In this document: piece by piece, positions 6,186 through 11,770 of the stretch | Numbering within the stretch: position 1 is the first letter of the stretch | Layout of the letters: every line of letters begins with the position of its first letter | DNA from: Bacteroidales bacterium | GTDB lineage: Bacteria > Bacteroidota > Bacteroidia > Bacteroidales > Muribaculaceae | Direction: 5' to 3' | Length of the DNA stretch: 11,770 bases | Assembly (NCBI GenBank): GCA_019416285.1 | Contig: DXXM01000053.1 | Coordinates: 1-11,770 of the forward strand | The notes under the pieces: model-generated | The model's database searches: none | What the model saw: only the letters and a program-made list of their open reading frames with translations | Told to the model about the DNA's origin: nothing | Position numbers and translations under genes: made by a program

Positions 6186-6193
6186 CAAAATTA
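6186..6193 (-). promoter_or_regulatory. -7 element of the eda-uxuA-uxuB promoter
   Basis: Read on the minus strand the bases are TAATTTTG, an exact TAnnTTTG match, 48 nt before the eda ATG. The -33 position (around 6213-6217) shows only TTTA-like sequence, not a clear TTG, so the promoter may be weak or need an activator, which would suit a catabolic operon. No clear operator palindrome was found. Confidence 0.45.
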
Positions 6194-6359
6194 AGCAATT
6201 CTCCCGAAACTCTAAAATAAAATAATGCCATTTATTGTTAATATCATCCGCAGCTGCCACTCATTACCCATAAGGGGTCATGAATAAAAGGGGCTACACC
6301 TAAAATAAATCCCGAAATAAGGCATATCCGACTTCCACCATATATAATAGGATATATTT

Positions 6360-6391
6360 GCGGCCCCTGATAAGCCAATATCAGGAGCCGC
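6360..6391 (-). terminator. Hairpin downstream of mfd, probable transcript end
   Basis: Twelve-base arms at 6360-6371 and 6380-6391 enclose an 8-nt loop, 37 nt beyond the mfd stop codon. In minus-strand RNA all twelve positions pair, one as U-G; in plus-strand RNA the same position is a C-A mismatch. This asymmetry favours a role in the mfd transcript. What follows is A/U-rich without a run of U, so it is a weak intrinsic terminator or an RNA-protecting stem. The rest of the 291-nt mfd-eda spacer shows nothing else except the eda -7 element. Confidence 0.5.
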
Positions 6392-6428
6392 TGTCGGTTT
6401 TATTTCTGCAAAAAAATTTATGCAAATG

Positions 6429-9400
6429 TCAGGTGATGATTTGCTGGAGGATGGAGACGGCGGTTTCGACGGTGGTGACGTCGGAGAAGGCGAAGGAGCG
6501 TTTGCCGTTTTTTTCGCGTATCTGGACGCGGCGGGGGTTGGCGGTGAGGTAGGCGAGCATTTTGCCGAACATTTCGGACTGGTAGTAGGCTTTGTTGCTC
6601 TCGTCGACAAAGTAGGTGTACATCTTTCCCTGTTTCAAGGCCACTTTCTCGATGCCGAGACGCCGGGCGAGGCGACGCAGACGCGGAATACGCAGCAATT
6701 CGGCCGTGACGTCAGGGATAGCGCCGAAACGGTCGATGAGCCGGTTTTTGAATTCCTGCAAATCCAGTTCGCGCTCGATGCCGTCGAGTTCCTGATAGAG
6801 CGATATGCGCTCGCTCTCGGTGGGCACATAGTCGGCCGGGAGGAGGAGCTCCATGTCGCTCTCGATGACGCAGTCGGCCACGTAGTCGGTCTCCTCCTCG
6901 CCGAGACGGTCGGCCTGCTCGAGATCGGAAAACTCTTCGGTGCGCAGTTCGGTCACTGCCTCCTTGAGAATCTTCTGATAGGTCTCGTAGCCGAGGTCGG
7001 CGATAAATCCCGACTGCTCAGCGCCAAGAAGGTTGCCGGCGCCGCGGATGTCGAGGTCCTGCATGGCGATGTGGATGCCGCTGCCGAGGTCGCTGAAACT
7101 CTCGATGGCCTGCAGACGGCGGCGCGCCACGGGTGAGAGCGGGATGTGGGGCGGCACGAGCATGTAGCAAAAAGCCTTGCGGTTGCTTCGGCCCACACGT
7201 CCGCGGAGTTGATGGAGCTCGCTGAGGCCGAAGTTCTGGGCATTGTTGACGATTATGGTGTTGACATTGGGCATGTCGATACCGCTCTCGATGATGGTTG
7301 TGGCTATGAGGACGTCGTAGTCATGGTTGGCGAAATCTATTATCGCCTTCTCGAGTTTTTCGGGAGGCATCTGACCATGAGCCACAATCACACGGGCGTC
7401 AGGCACGAGACGTTTCACCTGCGCCTCAAGCTCATAGAGCCCCTCGATGCGGTTGTTGATCATGAACACCTGACCGTTGCGCGACAACTCGAAATTGACC
7501 GCCTCGGCCACGATATCGTCGCCACCGGCACAGACCGAAGTGACGATCGGATAGCGGTTGGCCGGCGGAGTGTTGAGCGAGGTGAGGTCGCGCGCGCCCA
7601 TGAGCGAGAACTGCAGGGTGCGGGGAATAGGTGTGGCACTCATGGTGAGAGTGTCGACATTGATTTTCATCTGCTTCAGTTTCTCCTTAACCGCCACGCC
7701 GAATTTCTGCTCCTCGTCGACAATGAGCAGGCCGAGGTCCTTGAACTTCACCTCCTTGCCGATGAGCTTGTGGGTGCCGATGAGGATGTCAATCTTACCC
7801 TCGGCCAGATCCCTGACAATCTCACGGACCTGCTTGGCGGTACGGGCACGGGAGATGTAGTCGACACGCACGGGGAGCTCCTTGAGGCGCTCGCGGAAGG
7901 TATTGTAGTGCTGATAGGCCAGGACGGTGGTGGGGACGAGCACGGCGGTCTGCTTGCCATCGACCGCCGCCTTGAAAGCCGCGCGTATGGCGATTTCGGT
8001 CTTGCCGAAGCCCACATCGCCGCAGATGAGGCGATCCATCGGCTTGTCGCTCTCCATGTCGGCCTTCACAGCCTTGGTAGCCGTCAGCTGGTCCGGGGTG
8101 TCCTCATATATGAAAGAGGCCTCCAGTTCCTGCTGCAGATAGCTGTCGGGGGCGAAGGCGTGGCCCTTTTCTTCCTTGCGGGCGGCATAGAGCTTTATGA
8201 GGTCGCGCGCTATGTCCTTGAGCTTGGACTTGGTGCGCTCCTTCATCTTGTTCCACGCGCCGGAGCCGAGCTTGTTGATTTTCGGGGGCACCCCCTCTTT
8301 GCCGCGGTATTTCGCCAGCTTGTGGAGGGCGTGGATGGAGACAAAAATTATGTCGTCGTTGGCATAGACGAGTTTTATCATCTCCTGCGTCTTGCCGTTG
8401 ACATTCGTGCGGAGCAGCCCGGCGAAGCGGCCGACACCGTGGTCCACATGGACAATGAAATCGCCCGGCTCAATCGCGCTGAGCTCCTTGAGCGAGAGGG
8501 CGAGTTTGCCGGAGCGGGCGCGGTCGCTCTTGAGGGTATATTTATGGAAACGGTCGAAAATCTGATGGTCGGTGAACACGCAGATTTTCAGCGAATGGTC
8601 AGTAAAACCCTCGTGTATGGTCGAGAGAACGGGGACGAAGTCGATTTTGTCGCCGCGGTCCTCGAAAATGACTTTCAGGCGCTCAATCTGCTTCTCGCTG
8701 TCGCTCAGAATGTATATTTTATAACCCTCTGAGATGAAGCGCGTGAAGCTCGCGCTGATGAGCTCGAAATTTTTATGATAGATGACCTGAGGGGAGCAAT
8801 GGAAATCGACGCTCGCCTTAGCCTCCGAATCGGGCTGCGCGGCGGCCGTGAAACGCAACTGGCGGAAAGTGGCGAAGTTGCGGGCAAAAGCCTCGGCATC
8901 GACCACCTGCTTCATGGCATCGGTATCGGTGTCGGCCTCCACAGCCATCATAGCGCTCTCCGACATCTTCTCGGAGGCGATGGCCTTTATGCGCCCTACG
9001 GTAAAGGCCGCGTCGCGCACCACAAATAGTGTCGAGGGGTCAACATATTCAAGCAGCGATTCGCCCGATGACTGCGAGGCCACGCCCGAGGTGATGGCCA
9101 CCTCGTCGAGCTTACGTTCCGAGAGCTGGGTCTCGATGTTGAATGTGCGTATCGAGTCGATTTCATCGCCGAAGAAGTCGATGCGGAAAGGGAGCTCGTG
9201 ACTGTAGCCAAAAATATCGAGAATCGAGCCGCGGGCGGCAAACTGTCCCGGCTCGTAGACATAGTCCACCTCCAGGAAGCCATTCTCACGCAGCCATTTT
9301 ATAGTCTCGGTGAGGTCTGTCTCAGTGTCCTTGCGCAGATGCAGCGTGTGTTTGTCGATGACCTCGCGGCGCGCCACCTTCTCGGCAAGCGCCTCGGGAT

Positions 9401-9767
9401 AGGTCACGACATAGCGGGGCGCACGGTCGGAGTGCCACATATTAAGCGCCTCGGTGCGGAGAATCTGCGATGGCGGGTCGACCTGGCCGTACTTTATGTC
9501 ACGCTTGTAGCCCGAAGGGAACATGAGCACCTTATCCTCCCCCACGAGGCGCGAGAGGTCGTGGTAGAGATAACCGGCATCGTCGAGCGAATCGCCCACG
9601 ACCACCGTCGGAACCTTACGCGCAGGCATGGCGCCGAGCATCATGGCCGGAGAACTGCCGGCAAGATTGTAGACCGACACGACGGAGGCCTTGCCGCCGA
9701 GAGCCTTACGGAGAGCCTCGCGGCGGGTGGCGCTAAGAAATTCTTCGCTAAGTTGCTGGATTGTCAT
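6429..9767 (-). CDS. mfd: Transcription-repair coupling factor
   Basis: A 1112-residue DNA translocase that pushes stalled RNA polymerase off DNA and recruits UvrA to start nucleotide excision repair. Visible parts in order: an N-terminal UvrB-like module (about 1-300; the segment YVYEPGQFAARGSILDIF at 169-186), an RNA-polymerase-interacting domain (about 430-490, with GDFIVHVDHGVGRFAG), a RecG-like superfamily 2 helicase core with Walker A GDVGFGKT (583-590), DEEQ (684-687), SATPIPRT (710-717), ESGIDMPNV (827-835) and QLRGRVGR (853-860), and a C-terminal domain (about 990-1090) that regulates UvrA binding. The length is normal for Bacteroidales Mfd. The start ATG at 9767 is the first one in frame that fits. 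It lies 60 nt behind the S41 protease gene on the same strand with no promoter recognised in the gap, so read-through transcription is plausible. Large plus-strand open frames inside are shadows. Confidence 0.98.
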   Translation of the reverse strand: MTIQQLSEEFLSATRREALRKALGGKASVVSVYNLAGSSPAMMLGAMPARKVPTVVVGDSLDDAGYLYHDLSRLVGEDKVLMFPSGYKRDIKYGQVDPPSQILRTEALNMWHSDRAPRYVVTYPEALAEKVARREVIDKHTLHLRKDTETDLTETIKWLRENGFLEVDYVYEPGQFAARGSILDIFGYSHELPFRIDFFGDEIDSIRTFNIETQLSERKLDEVAITSGVASQSSGESLLEYVDPSTLFVVRDAAFTVGRIKAIASEKMSESAMMAVEADTDTDAMKQVVDAEAFARNFATFRQLRFTAAAQPDSEAKASVDFHCSPQVIYHKNFELISASFTRFISEGYKIYILSDSEKQIERLKVIFEDRGDKIDFVPVLSTIHEGFTDHSLKICVFTDHQIFDRFHKYTLKSDRARSGKLALSLKELSAIEPGDFIVHVDHGVGRFAGLLRTNVNGKTQEMIKLVYANDDIIFVSIHALHKLAKYRGKEGVPPKINKLGSGAWNKMKERTKSKLKDIARDLIKLYAARKEEKGHAFAPDSYLQQELEASFIYEDTPDQLTATKAVKADMESDKPMDRLICGDVGFGKTEIAIRAAFKAAVDGKQTAVLVPTTVLAYQHYNTFRERLKELPVRVDYISRARTAKQVREIVRDLAEGKIDILIGTHKLIGKEVKFKDLGLLIVDEEQKFGVAVKEKLKQMKINVDTLTMSATPIPRTLQFSLMGARDLTSLNTPPANRYPIVTSVCAGGDDIVAEAVNFELSRNGQVFMINNRIEGLYELEAQVKRLVPDARVIVAHGQMPPEKLEKAIIDFANHDYDVLIATTIIESGIDMPNVNTIIVNNAQNFGLSELHQLRGRVGRSNRKAFCYMLVPPHIPLSPVARRRLQAIESFSDLGSGIHIAMQDLDIRGAGNLLGAEQSGFIADLGYETYQKILKEAVTELRTEEFSDLEQADRLGEEETDYVADCVIESDMELLLPADYVPTESERISLYQELDGIERELDLQEFKNRLIDRFGAIPDVTAELLRIPRLRRLARRLGIEKVALKQGKMYTYFVDESNKAYYQSEMFGKMLAYLTANPRRVQIREKNGKRSFAFSDVTTVETAVSILQQIIT

Positions 9768-9781
9768 GGTAATTATGCTCT

Positions 9782-9809
9782 GTAGGGACGCGGCATGCCG
9801 CGTCCCTAC
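9782..9809. repeat. Perfect 28-bp palindrome (REP-like)
   Basis: The sequence starts GTAGGGACGCGG, has CATG at its centre and ends CCGCGTCCCTAC, so every base pairs: a 12-bp stem with a 4-nt loop, or 14+14 as duplex DNA. It fills half of the 60-nt gap between the S41 protease stop and the mfd start. No T run follows on either strand. The nine-base left end recurs at 3293. Palindromes of this GTAGGG...CCCTAC type look like dispersed intergenic repeats; membership in such a family must be checked by genome search. Confidence 0.85.
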
Positions 9810-9827
9810 GACTAATTTTTCAGAAAA

Positions 9828-11477
9828 TCATTTCTTTCCGAGGATTTCGCCGAGGCGCGGGGTAGTGAGGATGTTGACCGCGGAGTCAACGGCCTCGTCG
9901 TCGCGGAGCGAATAGATGACCTCGCCGCGGTTGAAATAGTAGCGGTTGAGAATCTCGCGGGCGATATAGGGGGTGAGGTTCTTGCGGTTGATGTCGAGGT
10001 CGTGGCCGAGGTCATGCTTGAGCATCGAGGCGAGGATGTCGAACTGCACCTTGGTCGAGTCATTCATATAACCCTCCACCTTGGCAATCTCGCGGAGCTG
10101 GTCGACGGCGTTCTCGCAGACCTTGTCGTAGTTGAAGCGGGCCGGATCGATGAAATCCTTGAACTGGCCGTAGATTTCGTCAGTGACTACGAATGTCTCC
10201 GGCGAGGCGACAGTGTCGTGCTCAGCGGCATACTTGTTGGCGAAGTTGAAGGCCCAGTTGTCACGGACCACATTGTAGGTCAGACGGTTCACTTCGGGAT
10301 ATTCTATCTTCACGTCGGGGGTAATGCCTCCGCCGTCGCGCACCTCACGTCCGCCGGCCGTCTTGAACACATTGGTCAGGCTGTCGGGAATACGGGCCAC
10401 GGAGCCGTCGGGGTTGCGGTGGGAATAGTCAATCGCCTGGATGAGACGTCCGGAGGGGATATAGTATTTGGCCACAGTCACTTTGAGCAGACCGTCGTAG
10501 GGGAGCTCGCGGGTGCTCTGCACAAGGCCCTTGCCGAATGAACGGTTGCCGATGATGACGGCGCGGTCGAGATCCTGGAGGGCTCCGGTGACGATTTCGG
10601 CAGACGAGGCAGTGCCGCCGTCCACGAGTACAGCCAGGGGTATCTTCGTGTCAACGGGATTCACGCTCGTGCGGTAGATTTTCTCGTTGAGCACCCCCTT
10701 GCCGCGGGTGGTGAGCACGGTGGTGCCTTTCGGGAGGAAGAGGCCGAGAATATCGACCGCCCCTTCAACGATGCCGCCGCCATTGCCGCGGAGGTCGAGA
10801 ATGAGGCTCTTGGCTCCATCCTTGATGAGCTGCTCCACGCCCGCACGGACTTCGGGATAGCTCTTTTCGTTGAAGGTGGTGAGGCTGACGTAGCCCACGC
10901 CGGGACGTATCATGCCGAAATACGGCACGGAAGGCATCTGAATCTTGGCGCGCTTGAGTTCGAAATCGAGGATTGAGTCAGATTTCACCCAGGGGCGTTT
11001 CATGCGGAGCTTCAGTGTGGACCCGCTCTGCCCCTTGAGCTTCTCGCTCACCTTGTCGGACGAGAGGGAAGTGACGCTGTCGCCGTCAATCATCAGGAAG
11101 ATGTCGCCGGGGCGCAGACCGGCCATCTGCGCGGGGCTACCCTTGTAGGGCTCGACAACTATTACACCCTGGTCGCTCTGCTGGATTACGGAGCCTATGC
11201 CACCGTATTCGCCGGTGGTCATCGTGCGGAACTGGTCCTGCTCCTTGGAGGAGAAATATTCCGTGTAAGGGTCGATGTCGTTGAGCATAGCGGCGATAGC
11301 AGTGTTGATTGACTTCTCCGCGTCGATTGAATCGACGTAGAAAGTCTGCAATTCCTTATATAAGGCATTGAAGATGTCGAGGTTGCGTGAGATTTCGCTC
11401 TTCTTGCTGCGGGTAGCGGCCGAAGCGATTACGCTCAGGACTATCAGAAGGGCTGCAAGGAGTGTAAGCTTTTTCAT
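9828..11477 (-). CDS. S41-family carboxy-terminal processing protease, exported
   Basis: A 549-residue protein of the CtpA/Prc type, which trims or degrades envelope proteins from their C-termini. A signal peptide MKKLTLLAALLIVLSVIASA ends with an Ala-x-Ala cleavage site near residue 20, placing it in the periplasm. A short helical N-terminal region follows, then a PDZ domain (about 88-160, with GSPAQMAGLRPGD at 113-125), then the protease core (about 190-395) with DLRGNGGG (228-235), catalytic Ser291 in GTASSAEI and Lys316 in SFGKG, 25 residues apart as in E. coli Prc (Ser430/Lys455), plus Gln320. About 150 further residues lack a recognised domain. I placed the start at the ATG at 11477; a longer reading from TTG at 11522 would begin inside the predicted -7 element and bury the signal peptide. 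The substrates are unknown. mfd follows 60 nt downstream. Confidence 0.93.
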   Translation of the reverse strand: MKKLTLLAALLIVLSVIASAATRSKKSEISRNLDIFNALYKELQTFYVDSIDAEKSINTAIAAMLNDIDPYTEYFSSKEQDQFRTMTTGEYGGIGSVIQQSDQGVIVVEPYKGSPAQMAGLRPGDIFLMIDGDSVTSLSSDKVSEKLKGQSGSTLKLRMKRPWVKSDSILDFELKRAKIQMPSVPYFGMIRPGVGYVSLTTFNEKSYPEVRAGVEQLIKDGAKSLILDLRGNGGGIVEGAVDILGLFLPKGTTVLTTRGKGVLNEKIYRTSVNPVDTKIPLAVLVDGGTASSAEIVTGALQDLDRAVIIGNRSFGKGLVQSTRELPYDGLLKVTVAKYYIPSGRLIQAIDYSHRNPDGSVARIPDSLTNVFKTAGGREVRDGGGITPDVKIEYPEVNRLTYNVVRDNWAFNFANKYAAEHDTVASPETFVVTDEIYGQFKDFIDPARFNYDKVCENAVDQLREIAKVEGYMNDSTKVQFDILASMLKHDLGHDLDINRKNLTPYIAREILNRYYFNRGEVIYSLRDDEAVDSAVNILTTPRLGEILGKK

Positions 11478-11519
11478 AAACAGTAGGGGCTGAATTGAAG
11501 AAATCGTTGAAACGGAGAC

Positions 11520-11549
11520 CAAAGTTAGTCAATAATTACAACAAACAAA
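11520..11549 (-). promoter_or_regulatory. Promoter of the S41 protease gene
   Basis: On the minus strand TTTG (11549-11546), 18 nt, then TAACTTTG (11527-11520) match the Bacteroidota -33/-7 consensus well. The transcript would begin near 11513, leaving a leader of roughly 35 nt before the ATG at 11477. It may also serve mfd. Confidence 0.6.
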
Positions 11550-11594
11550 CTAAGAGATTGTCAGTTTTTTTCAAAAAAATCCCCAAAAATTTCA

Positions 11595-11663
11595 TTTTGC
11601 GATGATTTTTTCACTCAAAAGGTTGCACAATTAAAAAAAACGGTGTAATTTTGCATCGCAAAA
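11595..11663. repeat. 10-bp inverted repeat bracketing the tRNA promoter
   Basis: TTTTGCGATG (11595-11604) and CATCGCAAAA (11654-11663) are exact reverse complements 49 nt apart. The right arm directly follows the -7 element and covers the likely start of transcription; the left arm is 18 nt before the -33 element. It might be an operator pair or chance in an AT-rich spacer. Confidence 0.4.
11623..11653 (+). promoter_or_regulatory. Promoter of the tRNA-Asn unit
   Basis: TTG (11623-11625), 20 nt, then TAATTTTG (11646-11653) is an exact match to the Bacteroidota promoter pattern. Transcription would begin near 11660, about 60 nt before the tRNA. It points away from the S41 protease promoter, so the spacer 11478-11718 is a divergent promoter region. 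The rest of that spacer is A/T tracts, including a T7-C-A7 stretch at 11565-11579. Confidence 0.7.
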
Positions 11664-11692
11664 ATCGGGATAGAATACCGAAATTGCACCCC

Positions 11693-11708
11693 GCAGCGAG
11701 AGCGCTGC
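11693..11708 (+). other. Small hairpin in the tRNA leader
   Basis: GCAGCG (11693-11698) and CGCTGC (11703-11708) form a perfect 6-bp stem with an AGAG loop, 10 nt before the tRNA. It is probably a 5'-leader structure removed by RNase P. Confidence 0.5.
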
Positions 11709-11718
11709 CACGAGAAAT

Positions 11719-11770
11719 GCTTCAGTAGCTCAGTTGGTTAGAGCACCTGACTGTTAATCAGGGGGTCGTT
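11719..11770 (+). tRNA. tRNA-Asn (anticodon GUU), 3' end outside window
   Basis: After a 7-nt acceptor strand (GCTTCAG) come T8-A9, the D arm with GCTC/GAGC (11728-11731 and 11741-11744), the anticodon stem CCTGA/TCAGG and the 7-nt loop CTGTTAA with anticodon GTT at 11753-11755. The window ends at the start of the T stem, so the T arm and the acceptor partner are missing. GUU reads the asparagine codons AAC and AAU. Confidence 0.95.

Noticed and set aside
6353..6360. TATATTTG on the plus strand resembling a -7 element
   Set aside because: No plus-strand gene follows, only the 3' end of mfd in opposite orientation, and there is no proper -33 element; AT-rich DNA gives such matches by chance.
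7146..8732. Plus-strand open frame of 528 codons antisense to mfd
   Set aside because: It lies wholly inside the conserved mfd gene in a GC-rich region where the opposite frame lacks stops by codon bias; its translation shows no domain and is rich in Val, Gly, Glu, Leu and His in a shadow-like manner.
11481..11490. CAGTAGGGGC resembling the start of the GTAGGGACG element
   Set aside because: Only about eight bases are shared with 3291-3298 and no inverted partner is nearby, so it is not counted as a third repeat copy.

Overview
The window looks like chromosomal DNA of a Bacteroidales bacterium, possibly Muribaculaceae. The protein set fits: Bacteroidetes-length Mfd, rubrerythrin, and a UxuA/UxuB/Eda hexuronate cluster. 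The coding DNA is fairly GC-rich with AT-rich spacers. Several spacers carry the Bacteroidota-type promoter signature (TTG about 18-21 nt before TAnnTTTG). The family-level placement is inference.

Layout. Positions 1-444 hold no convincing gene but are rich in repeats: an inverted repeat, a 21-bp tandem duplication, a 9-nt tandem array and a 91-nt nearly pure purine tract. A good promoter (393-424) then drives a short leader ORF (445-489), a leader able to form alternative hairpins, and glmS (589-2436, +), which ends at a textbook terminator. Rubrerythrin follows on the same strand (2592-3176) and ends at a second strong terminator. Facing it on the minus strand is a three-gene hexuronate cluster, transcribed eda (6137-5469), uxuA (5342-4179), SDR-type uxuB (4147-3335). 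Further upstream on the minus strand are a secreted S41 carboxy-terminal processing protease (11477-9828) and mfd (9767-6429), separated by 60 nt that contain a perfect 28-bp palindrome. At the right edge a plus-strand promoter leads into a tRNA-Asn(GUU) cut off by the window end.

How the genes work together. UxuB reduces D-fructuronate to D-mannonate, UxuA dehydrates that to 2-keto-3-deoxygluconate, and after phosphorylation by a kinase not present here Eda cleaves KDPG to pyruvate and glyceraldehyde-3-phosphate. UxaC and the kinase must lie elsewhere. GlmS (amino-sugar supply for the envelope), rubrerythrin (peroxide defence), Mfd (transcription-coupled repair) and the S41 protease are independent housekeeping functions.

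The genes are all recognisable families, and I see no new multi-gene system. The less ordinary content is in the spacers: the small ORF with a Shine-Dalgarno-like sequence ahead of glmS, the repeat-rich DNA before it, a GTAGGGACG-type palindrome with a decayed relative elsewhere in the window, and hairpins within or after the minus-strand transcription units.
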